64,000 nt of DNA from assembly GCF_012034935.1 (NCBI RefSeq), contig NZ_JAATEN010000024.1, positions 1 to 64,000 of the forward strand. Direction: 5' to 3'. Position numbers and translations under genes: made by a program. This DNA is from Streptomyces zingiberis. Its GTDB lineage: Bacteria > Actinomycetota > Actinomycetes > Streptomycetales > Streptomycetaceae. Each line of letters opens with the position of its first letter. Position 1 is the stretch's first letter. Of this stretch, positions 34,743 to 45,000 are shown one piece after another. The notes beneath the pieces are model-generated. The model saw only the letters and a program-made list of their open reading frames with translations. It had not been told where the DNA came from and did no database searches.

Positions 34743-37700
34743 TCAGTCATTTTCTGGAGTTGGCGCTTCTCCGGACGCCGTCTTGGTCGCGCCTCCATGC
34801 TTCGTCACTCTGGGACGGCACCGGACACGGACCGCACCGTGAGTGAAAGCCTTATCTGTTGCCTTGCTTGCCCATACGTACGCTTCACCGGGCTGCAACT
34901 GTGACATCTGCTCGGAACGCAGCCCGGAGAAGGCGGCGTTGGCCTTCTGAAGGTGCTTCAACCAGGCGGGCGACGTGAACTTGTGCAAGATGACGTGATC
35001 CGAGAGCTCGATCAGGGAGATCGGTACCGAAGGTGGGTCTTGGCTGGCAACCAGAACGCTCATGCCCTTGTGTCGCATCTCTCGGACCGTCTCGACGAGT
35101 CCTGCGACGAGATCGGGGCTGTCGATGTACTTGTGCGCCTCGTCGAACACGACCAGCTTGTTGAAATGCTCACCGCCGCTGCGCGCCTCGGCGAACAGCT
35201 GCATCAGCACGACGAAGAGGCCGAGCGCCTCGTCCTTCTCGATAAATTCGTCACGAAGGTCGACGATGATCAGACGTCCCGGGCGGATGAGGCTGGTGAG
35301 CTGGGCGTTGTCGTCGATGTAGTCACTGGCGAGGTTGAGTCGCTCCTGGGCAAGCTGCTTGACATGGTCCGGCATGCCCGAGTCGGCCACGCCCTGTCGG
35401 ATGACGTCGAGCCTCAGGTCGTTGCGATGCGCTCGCATGATCCGCGTGAGCTGGCGGATGTAGGTGGACTGGTTGCCCACGGCCCCCATGAGGAACCGCC
35501 AGTGGGAAGCCTGCAGCTCGGCGGAGGAGAAGGCCAGCGGCTGGACCGCAATACCGGGGAACTGCCGCTGCCGATCGGCGACTTGGTCAGCCGGCGCGAG
35601 CAGCAGGACGTCCTCAAGGGCTCGCGGCTCGGCCCCGTAGCGCTCCTTGAGGACCCTCAGCTGAGCCTTGTCGTCGTTGGGGCGCGCCATCGAGGTGAAT
35701 TCCGGGGCGTAGTCCATGGTCTGGCTGTAGTGGAAGACCACGGTTGCCAGGGGGTGCGGGAGCTCGTTCACCGGCGGTGACGGTAGGGAGGCCATCTCGA
35801 TGATGCTGCCAAGGGTGTAGCTCTTCCCGCCTCCCTGGACGCCGAACAGGCTAATCGTGTGTGTCTCGTTGAGGTCGAGCGCGACTGTTCTGCCTGCCAC
35901 CTCGCCCAGCAGGCCGTGCTGCGGCGAGGGGTGGTCGACACCGAGAAAGATTCCAGGGGTCGACGAAGCAGGCGCTGAAGCCGCGGCTGAAGGAGCCAAG
36001 GGAGCATTGACGGTGACAGCGTCTGGGAAGCCCTGTGGGGCGTGCATGGTGGCTGAGCGGGGAGGCAAATCAGTGTCACCGGGAGCAGGGCCACCGTGTG
36101 CGCTATCGTGCACGTCATCCCGCTCCGGGCCAGGCTCCGATTCCACCGGATCCGGTCCCGACGGAGGAGTTACGGAGTCCGTTCGGTCCTGCTGGTCCGA
36201 TGATGCACTCGGGGTGTCGGTAGAGGCCCGGACATCAGCTTCGTCCTGCTCGGTGACGGCCGACTCCGACACCGGAGCGTCCTCGCTGTTGCTCTCCGGG
36301 GGAGCCTCTGCTTCCTGCGCACGGAATTCCGCGTCGGCCAGGCGTGGCACCGACAGCTGCAGCAGCGCCAAGGTGGGCGCCGTGGCTTCGCCGTCCGGCT
36401 CCGGGGCCTGGTCCTCCACAGGGGTGTCCCCGAGCTCGGGCAGTCCCGGCCGTACGGTGGGGATGGCGTTGATGAGTTCGGTGATCAGGTCGCTGCCGAT
36501 CCGGTGGAAGTGAACGCCGTCGTCGAGCTCCCGGTCGGTGCCGCTGCGGGCGAGGTCAAAGATCAGGCCGCTGCGGGTGAAGCGCAGTTTGTACCCCTTG
36601 TCGAGGCTGTCGAGCAGCGCGTGTGCTGCCTCGCGGGGTTTGTGCCCCATGGTGCCGTGGCGGGCTGCTCGCTCCAGGTAGAAGCGCAGCATGGAGCCAA
36701 GCACAAGGTTCTTGACCGTGCGGTCGACACGGTCAGGAGTGGTACGCGCCGGGTCGAAGGACTCCGCTAGGACGGTTTCGCTGCGCTCCAGCTGCTGAGC
36801 AACCTTCGTCTTCAGCCTTTGGTAGGCGCCGATGTCGTCAAGGGCGGTGTAGCACTTGACCTCGATGAGGTGGCAGACGACGGTCCGTTCCCTGGCATTG
36901 AGGTGGAAGAGGGCCAGGTCGCTGCGCTGGAAGGAGAAGGCGTCGCCGAGTTCCCGGGCCAGGCGCCTGGCTTCGCTGTACAGCTCAGGGTGGGCGTCGA
37001 GAGGGACGACGATCTGGTTGTGGAGGACGTCCTGGTAGTCCAGGTAGAGGCGGGCCAGGGAGAGGCCGAGGACTTCGGTGCGCTGGTTGGGTGCGGTGGA
37101 GGCCAGTTTGAATGCGAGGTTTCCGGAGAGCAGGCGCAGTTGCTCGAAGAAGGTGTTGAGGTGGCGTTCTTCGACGTCGAGTCCGTGTTGCTCCGCCGTG
37201 GGGCCGAGCAGGGTGCGTAGTTCGTCGACCGAGTTCGAGCTCACCATGATCTGGTGGCCCAGCCCGCCGGCGAGAGAGGGCGCGTAGTCGATGACGTATT
37301 CGGGCCTACCGTGCTGTCCGGCGTGGTCGAAGTACTCCAGGCCAAGGGTTCGGTCGATGGTGACGACCCAGTCGCCGGCCTGGTGTGCCTGGTAAAGCAG
37401 GGCCCGGTCCGCGTTGCCGAGCGACAGGACGGTGCACGGGACGTTGCGCGGTGCCTGTCCGGCGGTGGCGACATTGGCAGCCGCGCTGGCGAGCAGCCCA
37501 GGCATTCTGCTCATGAGTGTGGCGAGGTCTTCGGCGTCCTCTGTGGCCAGGGCGGTGCCTAGACGCGGGGCGGTACGCCAGACGATCTGCTGTTCGTTGT
37601 CCGCGTAGGTGGAGGCTGTCGTTTGGACGAGTCCGTGTACCGGCGCGTTGACGATGTCCTGGCGTACAACGGAGCTGTACTGTTCGCCGCCGAAGGCGTC

Positions 37701-40412
37701 GATCAGGATGGTCAGGTGGGCGTCGAACTCGGCAGGGCGTTGGTTGAACTCCTGTACGGAGCGGACGGAGTAGACGAGCTTCGCGGTCCGTGTGCCCCCC
37801 GCTGTGTGCAGAAAGGCTTCAGCCTCGGCGGAGGCGATCTGGTTCTGGGCGCTGAGCAGTTCGCCGAGGGCCGCTCCGGTTTCCTGTGCTTCCGGGTCGG
37901 TCGCGCACAGGCGGATGTCGTACGTGAGGTCGCGGGTGGCCGTGCGTTGCTGCAGTTCGAGGAGCGCGTCGGCGATGATCTCGCCGCGGCCCGCGTTGAC
38001 GACGTTCAACACGAGGGTGCGGACGTACGGGTGGAGGCGGACGTACCTTTCGATGCGGTCGGCCAGCGCGGTTCCGGACAGTGCGCTCGCGCCGTTCGAG
38101 GTGCGTGAACTTACGGTGGGGAGATTCAGGGCGGTGGTTAGGCGTCCGAGCAGGCCGCGGGGGTCCGAGGTCTCGCTGGGGAGGTAGGCGCCCCAGTATG
38201 GGGTGAGGTTGTCCGCGGCGGCCATGAGTCGCCCATCCTGGCGGGGAACAGCGAACGGGAAGCCCAGTGGGGACAGGGTGCCAAGGAACGATTCCCGGGC
38301 CGCGATAATCTGGCGTTTGTCTGCGTCGCCGAGTCGCCCGACCCACTCCTGGCCCATAGCGGACCAGGTCGCCAGCCAGAGCGCGCGCAAGGGATGGGTG
38401 GGCGAGACGAGCAGGATCGTGTCGCGCTGCCCGAGGCCGTCGGTGAGGGTGATTGCGGCACAGTCGATCTGTTGAAGTCGCGCCAGTGTCACGAGTGCGG
38501 CGCCACGGGTGTCGTCTGTGGACCGCTCGACCTGGAGCGATTGAGCTGCCACCAGCTCGGCGTACGCCTCGGCATAGGCAACTAGGACTTCGCGTACCGG
38601 CTCGAAGTCGATCGCCTCGCTCACCAGGAGGTCCCCGGTGTCCGCTCCGCCTGCTCTTTCGTCGCTCTGACCGCTCACTGCGGTGAAGTAGGCGTGCCGT
38701 GCGGCGAGGAAGGTGTCGTACGCCTCGGCTGCCCGCCCGCTCAGTTCGCGTTCCAGGTTTTCGTCGGTGCCGGTGGGCGATTCGACTGTGCCGTTCGAGT
38801 TCAGCATCAAGCGGCGCAGCGTGGTGTCGCTGGGCCGAGCCAGCAGGTCCTGCTGGATCTGTACCAACAGAGGGGCGAGGCGGATCTCGGCGCTGCCGGC
38901 CGTGTGGATTCTGGCGTTGAGGACGCGCTGCGGGCTGCGCGGGGTGATCGCCTTCCAGCGGATATCAGTGACTGTTACACGCGACGGGTCATCGCCGGCG
39001 GCCAATGCTTCGAGCTGCAGGGACCGCAGTGCCTGGACGACGCCGTCGTAACGCCCGGCGCTCCGATCGGGTGGTTCCTCGGTCTCCGCATCGGGGATGA
39101 CGTAGAAGCGTTCACTCTCGCCGCCGGGTTGGTCGTGGGCGCTGGGTGCGACGTCGAGCGCGACGTCCGACGCGTCGAGTGGGGTGACGCGCACGTAGTG
39201 CCACCCCTCCTCCCAGTCGATCTTGTTCAGACGCTGCAGCGGGGCCCTGAACTCGGCTGTCGCCGTCTTTCCTTTGCCGCGGTAAGCGATCCGTCCGATC
39301 GGTCCGCCGTTCTCAGAGACGATTTCCACCCGGAAGCGTTCGAGCCCGTCCACCTTGCGGGGGTCCGGCTGCACGGAGAACCGTGCCGTCACCTGGCGTA
39401 CGCCCTTCTCGCCGGCGAGAAGGTAGGGCTGCCCCACCATGGCCTCCAACGCCGGATGGGCGCGCAGATCCTCGGGGTTGTCTCCGGCGGCCGGCAGTCC
39501 GAGCTCTTGCACTTCGATGGAAACGGTGGCGCGCCGTCGCTCGTCGATGTGCCAGTTACCGAAGGACAGTCCCCAGTTCTCCCGCTCGACGACGATACGG
39601 CGGGTCCAGGCCACCGGATCTTCCAGTCCGCAGCGGGTCGCAAAGCCGGCGAGCCGGGCAGCGAAGTCCGCATCGCTGAGTCCAAGGTCTAGGACGCGCT
39701 GACGTTCAGATCGCGTCGATCCGGTCAGCTTGTCGACCAGCCCGCGGTTCCGCTCTACGCGTTCCCTGACGAGGGTAGGGTCGGCGAACAGGTCGAAGTC
39801 GGGCACCAGCCCGAAGTGGAAGACGGCGGCGCCAGCGACCTGCTCACGGTACGCGTTGGCCTGAAGTGTCAGCAGGTACATCGCGACAGCACGGTCACCC
39901 ATGCGACGGTCCGAGCCGTCCCGGAGCGCGGCGAGCAGCTCGTCCACGCCTTGGCGCAGTCGGTCCGGCACCTGGTCGAGAAGGTGCTCTGCCAGCTGCC
40001 CGTATGCATCGCCCAGCGGCACCTCTTCGAACGTCGCGATCCCGAAGGAGTCTTCGGCGCTCACGCGCATCCCCGGCGGCACGAAGACCAGCAGAGGACC
40101 TGGGAGGACTTCGTCCTCCGTTCGGTTGCGGAGCTCGACCAGCTTGGTGCTGGTCACAGTGACGTCATGGAACGGCAGGTCAGGGGCCAGGTCGTTGGCA
40201 GTGCCGAGGACACAGACTGTGGCGTCGGGGCCGAGCGCTCCCCGAAGCCGGCGCACAAGCGGCGCAGCGAGTTCGGCCTCCACCTCGGTGATCCGCATGC
40301 AGTGCCCAGCGGTCCGCTCACCGACGAGCTTGGCCAGCCGGGGAACGAGGACGCCTTCGAGGGCCTCGCGGAGATCTTTGGGGGTGATCTCTGCCAGTCC
40401 GATTGTGCTCAT
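34743..40412 (-). CDS. mad8: Giant HerA/FtsK-type ATPase, MADS protein MAD8
   Basis: 1889 aa. About 1300 N-terminal residues have no motif I can name, apart from a restriction-like stretch (FHLNARERTVVCHLIEVKCY, about residue 1170, a possible IEVK nuclease-type site). A disordered acidic Pro/Glu/Asp/Ser linker spans about 1325-1500. The C-terminal HerA/FtsK-like ATPase has Walker A GVQGGGKSYT (about 1522), Walker B KLVVFDEAHKYI (about 1750) and sensor-like SVLVASQDPPS. It resembles the MAD8 ATP-binding protein of the methylation-associated defence system and DptH-type proteins. Its ATG overlaps the mad7 stop (ATGA); it is the last gene of the operon. Confidence 0.8.
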   Translation of the reverse strand: MSTIGLAEITPKDLREALEGVLVPRLAKLVGERTAGHCMRITEVEAELAAPLVRRLRGALGPDATVCVLGTANDLAPDLPFHDVTVTSTKLVELRNRTEDEVLPGPLLVFVPPGMRVSAEDSFGIATFEEVPLGDAYGQLAEHLLDQVPDRLRQGVDELLAALRDGSDRRMGDRAVAMYLLTLQANAYREQVAGAAVFHFGLVPDFDLFADPTLVRERVERNRGLVDKLTGSTRSERQRVLDLGLSDADFAARLAGFATRCGLEDPVAWTRRIVVERENWGLSFGNWHIDERRRATVSIEVQELGLPAAGDNPEDLRAHPALEAMVGQPYLLAGEKGVRQVTARFSVQPDPRKVDGLERFRVEIVSENGGPIGRIAYRGKGKTATAEFRAPLQRLNKIDWEEGWHYVRVTPLDASDVALDVAPSAHDQPGGESERFYVIPDAETEEPPDRSAGRYDGVVQALRSLQLEALAAGDDPSRVTVTDIRWKAITPRSPQRVLNARIHTAGSAEIRLAPLLVQIQQDLLARPSDTTLRRLMLNSNGTVESPTGTDENLERELSGRAAEAYDTFLAARHAYFTAVSGQSDERAGGADTGDLLVSEAIDFEPVREVLVAYAEAYAELVAAQSLQVERSTDDTRGAALVTLARLQQIDCAAITLTDGLGQRDTILLVSPTHPLRALWLATWSAMGQEWVGRLGDADKRQIIAARESFLGTLSPLGFPFAVPRQDGRLMAAADNLTPYWGAYLPSETSDPRGLLGRLTTALNLPTVSSRTSNGASALSGTALADRIERYVRLHPYVRTLVLNVVNAGRGEIIADALLELQQRTATRDLTYDIRLCATDPEAQETGAALGELLSAQNQIASAEAEAFLHTAGGTRTAKLVYSVRSVQEFNQRPAEFDAHLTILIDAFGGEQYSSVVRQDIVNAPVHGLVQTTASTYADNEQQIVWRTAPRLGTALATEDAEDLATLMSRMPGLLASAAANVATAGQAPRNVPCTVLSLGNADRALLYQAHQAGDWVVTIDRTLGLEYFDHAGQHGRPEYVIDYAPSLAGGLGHQIMVSSNSVDELRTLLGPTAEQHGLDVEERHLNTFFEQLRLLSGNLAFKLASTAPNQRTEVLGLSLARLYLDYQDVLHNQIVVPLDAHPELYSEARRLARELGDAFSFQRSDLALFHLNARERTVVCHLIEVKCYTALDDIGAYQRLKTKVAQQLERSETVLAESFDPARTTPDRVDRTVKNLVLGSMLRFYLERAARHGTMGHKPREAAHALLDSLDKGYKLRFTRSGLIFDLARSGTDRELDDGVHFHRIGSDLITELINAIPTVRPGLPELGDTPVEDQAPEPDGEATAPTLALLQLSVPRLADAEFRAQEAEAPPESNSEDAPVSESAVTEQDEADVRASTDTPSASSDQQDRTDSVTPPSGPDPVESEPGPERDDVHDSAHGGPAPGDTDLPPRSATMHAPQGFPDAVTVNAPLAPSAAASAPASSTPGIFLGVDHPSPQHGLLGEVAGRTVALDLNETHTISLFGVQGGGKSYTLGSIIEMASLPSPPVNELPHPLATVVFHYSQTMDYAPEFTSMARPNDDKAQLRVLKERYGAEPRALEDVLLLAPADQVADRQRQFPGIAVQPLAFSSAELQASHWRFLMGAVGNQSTYIRQLTRIMRAHRNDLRLDVIRQGVADSGMPDHVKQLAQERLNLASDYIDDNAQLTSLIRPGRLIIVDLRDEFIEKDEALGLFVVLMQLFAEARSGGEHFNKLVVFDEAHKYIDSPDLVAGLVETVREMRHKGMSVLVASQDPPSVPISLIELSDHVILHKFTSPAWLKHLQKANAAFSGLRSEQMSQLQPGEAYVWASKATDKAFTHGAVRVRCRPRVTKHGGATKTASGEAPTPEND

Positions 40413-42076
40413 CGGGCCGTCACTCCCATCTTCTCCACTGTGCCAATGGCGTACCGGGGAGTGATGGTCTGCGTCAGATAGGCGTCCGACATATCCTGGT
40501 AGTAGCCGATCTCGCGAAGCCGGTTAAGGAATGCCGCCGAGTTGGCGCGCAGTGCTGCCTGGTCGTCGAGGTGTGCGCCTGAGAAACCGTCGGAGTCGGG
40601 CAGCTGGTCGATGTACAGCCCGTAGCGATCCCGCAAGAGGGCGAGGAACTCATCCACACGCATCGGCGATGTCTGCAGATCACCGGACGAGTTGTTGCCC
40701 TCCCGGAGCAGCGACACCTGAAGGAGCACTTCTAGTAGCCGCGCATCCAGCACGAAGCGGCGGGCGGAGTTCTCGCCACCGCTGCGACCGCCACGCGGCT
40801 GGGCGAGCAGGGCGCCGGGCCGGTGCTTGAGCAGCATCGAGTCGAGGCAGTCGACGAAGTAGCGGCGGTAGTAGCGCCCCTTGTAGTGCATCAGCATCTC
40901 GACGTACTCGTCGAAGGGGTCAAGATCAAGCTGGGTGATCTGCTTCAGCTCCGCGGGAGTGTCCTCTTCCTCGTCGCGCACCCGGTTGGTCCGCTGCAGG
41001 AAGAAGGCGTCGCGATCCTTGCGGTACGACTTGCCGAGCAGCCGCAGAACTTCCTCCGGGGTGAAGTAGTTCCTCCCGCGGGGCCGACTGAGTTTGTCTG
41101 TCTTGACGGCAAGGTGCTCGGCGAAGTCGTCCAGCTTCTTCACCTGGTAGGTCGCCTGCACGAAGCGGGGAATCCGCCGGTACCAGATCTCCGCACTGCG
41201 TTCGGCCAGCACGGCGGCCGGGGTGCCCGGTGTTCCTTCGACGTCGAGGAAGAGCCGCACCCTGTACGGACAGCGGTCCGCGGCGTCCTCCCCAGCGTGT
41301 CCTTTGCGGCAAGACGCGGGGGCCGCGCCCGCCTCGACGACGGCGGGCAGCAGCTTCATCATGCGCAGGTGGTAGAGGGACAGATGGAAGGCGAAGAGGA
41401 TTTTCAGATAGTCCACGAGCACGGTGCGCGGCATGTGGTCCTGGTGGTACAGCAACCGCATGACGTCCTGGCACAGCTGCCGCGCTGGCTGAGCGCACAG
41501 CGGCGGGTAGGGCGTGCGGGGTTTGCTGGTGTCCGGCCGGTCCTGCATCTGGTTTCCGGCCTTCTCCACCAGGTGGAGCAGAGCCTGCGTCTCCACGTCG
41601 GTGCCCGGGCCGGGAGTGATCGCCCCGGTGGCCCGGTCCACGTCGGAGAAGAAGAACTCACGCAGGCCCGCCAGGGCGCCCGGGTCCTCGGCGAGCATCT
41701 CGTACAGCTGCTCGTCGGCCCCGTACGGGCGAGACTTTCGGCTATTGCGGAAGCGGTAGGTGAATCCGTGCAGAGGCCGGGGGCTCGCCACCGCCTCGGT
41801 TGCCTTGCCCCGGTTGACAAGATCCAGGAGATGGGTGGCCGTCCAGCGGGTGGTGGTCTCCCGGTCGAAGCCGTCAAACACCTCGGGATGTTGCAGGAAC
41901 AGCTTGACGAACACGTCGACCTCGAGGGTCTTAGCCCGGCTGATCTTGCTGGGCAGTCCCTGGTGCCAAAGCCGTGCCAGGAGCGCGGTGAGGACACGGT
42001 CCATGTCCAGCGCCTTATAGTCGATCCGGCTGATGCCGGGATGGTGGAAGGTGCCCAGGGACCCGGTCAGCGCCAT
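40409..42076 (-). CDS. mad7: MADS protein MAD7
   Basis: 555 aa, soluble, mostly helical, without a classical enzymatic motif. Recognisable stretches are GTFHHPGISRIDYKALDMDR at the start, HGFTYRFRNSRKSRPYG, and DPFDEYVEMLMHYKGRYYRRYFVDCLDSML. A CRKGH...DRCPY segment with few Cys could bind metal. The position between a MAD6-like kinase and a MAD8-like ATPase, plus overall length, identifies it as MAD7; DptG of phosphorothioation systems holds the comparable place. Overlaps mad6 by ten bases and mad8 by four, so production is coupled. Molecular function is not known. Confidence 0.75.
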   Translation of the reverse strand: MALTGSLGTFHHPGISRIDYKALDMDRVLTALLARLWHQGLPSKISRAKTLEVDVFVKLFLQHPEVFDGFDRETTTRWTATHLLDLVNRGKATEAVASPRPLHGFTYRFRNSRKSRPYGADEQLYEMLAEDPGALAGLREFFFSDVDRATGAITPGPGTDVETQALLHLVEKAGNQMQDRPDTSKPRTPYPPLCAQPARQLCQDVMRLLYHQDHMPRTVLVDYLKILFAFHLSLYHLRMMKLLPAVVEAGAAPASCRKGHAGEDAADRCPYRVRLFLDVEGTPGTPAAVLAERSAEIWYRRIPRFVQATYQVKKLDDFAEHLAVKTDKLSRPRGRNYFTPEEVLRLLGKSYRKDRDAFFLQRTNRVRDEEEDTPAELKQITQLDLDPFDEYVEMLMHYKGRYYRRYFVDCLDSMLLKHRPGALLAQPRGGRSGGENSARRFVLDARLLEVLLQVSLLREGNNSSGDLQTSPMRVDEFLALLRDRYGLYIDQLPDSDGFSGAHLDDQAALRANSAAFLNRLREIGYYQDMSDAYLTQTITPRYAIGTVEKMGVTAR

Positions 42077-45000
42077 GTTGTCTCCTCCACCCGGTCGGCG
42101 CCCTCGGCGAGCGACTCATCTTCGCCGTCCGGCTGCCGTGCCGTCAGCTCTTCCATGTGCAGTACGGAGTCCTCGGTGCGGTGGATGCGACGCAGGTCGT
42201 GTCCGTGTGTCGTTAGCAGCACTTCCTGATACGGGACGGCGGCCAGCCTGTTCTTGAACACGGCAAGGGCGAGCTGCTGTCCTTGGAGGTCGGCGACAGA
42301 CGGCCGGTAGCCACGCTCGAACCGCTGCAGAAGCTCGAACAGGTCGAGCCGGATGTCCAACTCGGCTGTCCCGCCCTGGCTGCCGGCCGGGTCGCGGTAG
42401 CTGAGGCGCAACGAGGTGCGCCCGGACTCGATGTATGTCGAGTCCGGGGCTTCTCCGGGTTCGAGGCGGAACCCTGCGGAAGGGAATCGGCGGAAGCTGC
42501 GGACGGTTCCGCCCTGCACGTCCCGCACCTTCAGCGCGAGGGCGTCACCGATCCGCTCGGGGACAACCAGTCCTTCGCCGCGGTTGAGCGCACGCAGGAT
42601 GCCGTCCCGCTCCTCTGCAAGGGAGCTCCGGGCCGAGAGCAGGTCCATGAAGCGCAGCACCGAGGGGAACGGCAGCATCCGCTCTGCGCGCTCCTCGTCG
42701 TGGAGCTCGAAGTAGAGCAGACGGCGGGCCGCGTCCACGTAGCGGCGGTGCGCCGCCGCCTGGGAGGTGCGGGCGGCAGCCGACCGGCCCAGCTGCTGGA
42801 ACTGCTGGTCCAGCAGTGTGCGGCCGTGGTCGCTGCGGCCGTCGACCGTGACCAGTGCACGGTCCTCGAGAAGTCCCGCATAGTCGAGCCGCCGGTCCAG
42901 CTGTGGCTGAGGAACCGACGCCACATCGGCCTCCCGCAACAGGGAGAGCAGCCGGTCTCGTTCCCGTGGAGTCCCGTCGGCTGCGGGCGGAGTGCCAAGG
43001 TGCGCGGAGAAGTAGAAGCTGTCCAGAATCTCCCGGGCGTCGCCAGCCGCATACAGCTGGTGGATCTCGGCGCAGTCACGGCCCGAGGTGAGGGTGAAGG
43101 CGAGGGCCGACCTCAGGTCCCGGAGGGTGATGTGCAGCTTGCCACGTAGCTGGGTCAGTTCGTAGACCCGCCTCAGCCGCCGCTTGACCTGTGGGCCGGC
43201 TGCGGGGTGCTGGAAGGTTTGGGCGTTGTGCCGTGCGTAACAGGTCGCGGCGAGGTCACAGCTCTCGCAGTCCTCCCAGAACCGGTTCTGCGTCATCCGG
43301 TCGAGCATGCGCTCAAGCAACGACTCGCCGTCTTGGGGCATCCCATCCGTGTCGAGGGGACGGGCCGCCACGTCACGCGCGTTGAGATTGACCACGGCGG
43401 CGGCCTGTCCGGTTGGCCGACCCGCCAAGCCCAGGTTGACGAGCTTGGCAAGGTGTGGAAAGCGGTCGTGGTGATGGCTAAGGAAATCGACCAGACGCCC
43501 CTCGTTGATGGCGATCAGCCTGGTCTCGCCTTGAATCGGCCACGCCGAGTCGTCGGCACCGGTGAACGGCGCGAAGAACTCTTCCAAGACCTCGTCGCCG
43601 CTGGTCTCGCCTTCGTCCTGGCTTCCGTCGTGGTTGGTGCGGAAGCGGTGACCATCCAGGGTGAAGTCGGTGCCGTTGGGCCGCCGCGGCCCGAACGTGG
43701 CCCCGAGATCGCGGGCCTGCCGTTCGAAGCTCTCCAGAAACGCGGTCTTGCCGTCGCCCGCGTTGCCGGTGACCACGACGAGCGCGTGCCGACCTTCGCG
43801 GAGTGCCGGTACGAGCTCACGGTCCAGGGCCGTCTCGACATACACGGACATGCTGTGCGGGTCGAGTCCGCGAGTGCCTCGGTTACTGCGGCGGCTCTGG
43901 CTGTACAGCGTCTGGAGGTGCGCGACGAAGGGATTGCTGTTCGGCTCAGACCGCAGAGACTCGTCACCGCTGCTGGTGGCCGGCGGAGCGGGCGCCACTT
44001 CGGAGCGCGCGGGCAGTGGCGGCGGTACGGGCGCGATGCGCGCGGATTCCAGGGCCTCCAGTGCGCGCAGCAGCTCTTCAGCTGTGGTGAACCGCTCGCC
44101 ACGGTAGGGGGAAATGGCCCGCAGCATAATCTCAACTAGGCCCGGTGAGAGGTCTCCGAAGCCGCTGTAGGCGGTGCGCGGATCGACCGGGCGCACCCCG
44201 GGCGGCGGATACTCGACGCCTTCCCACGGATACTGTCCACCGGTCAGCGCCTCGTACAGGGTGACGCCGAGCCCGAACAAGTCGCGGTCGGTGTATCCGG
44301 TGCCGTCAGCAGGGACCTGGTCCAGATCGGGCGGGGTGTAGCGCGGACTGGTGTAAGTGTGCCCTTCGGAGGAGTCCGAGGTCTTGGATATCCCGAAGTC
44401 GATCAGCTTGACCCCGTCGTCGGTCCAGAGCAGGTTGCTCGGCTTGACGTCGCAGTGCCATACCCCGAGTTCGTGGATGTGCCGCAGCCCGCGGGCCGTG
44501 TCGATCGCGAGCCGCAGCACGTCCGCCGCGCCCATCCGCCCGCCGCGGACCACCTCGGCGACGTCCTTGCCGTCAATGAACTCGAAGACCAGGTAGGGGT
44601 ATTCGTCGGGAGGCAGCAGCCTGTCCGCGTCCACCATCGACACCACGTTGCGATGCGGCGCGTGTTGGAGTCGCTGCAGCACGTCTGCTTCACGGCGCAG
44701 CCGCTCCAGGACGGAGTCCCGGTCACGAAGGACCAGCTTCACCGCGCGGTCAACGCTCCTGATGGTGTCGTACACCCGGTAGGCCACGCCGAACGATCCG
44801 GGGCGGCCCAGCCGGTGCCGCACCAGGTACTTCGTTCCCAGCTGGAAGTCGGCGGGCAGGTCCTTGAAAAACTCAGGACCGCGCGGTCCATCCACGCCCG
44901 CCGCAGAGGCGGACTGGGGCGCTGCGGAGGAGCCGATGCGCTTGGACGGCATGTTTCGCGCGCCCATAGCGAGATCGAGTCGCCGCAGCGCCTCGAGCGC

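Noticed and set aside
34743..42076. Dnd/Dpt phosphorothioation system
   Set aside because: Some P-loop and ATPase similarity to DptF/DptH is visible, but no DndA-E modification genes are present and DNA is marked by a methylase here.
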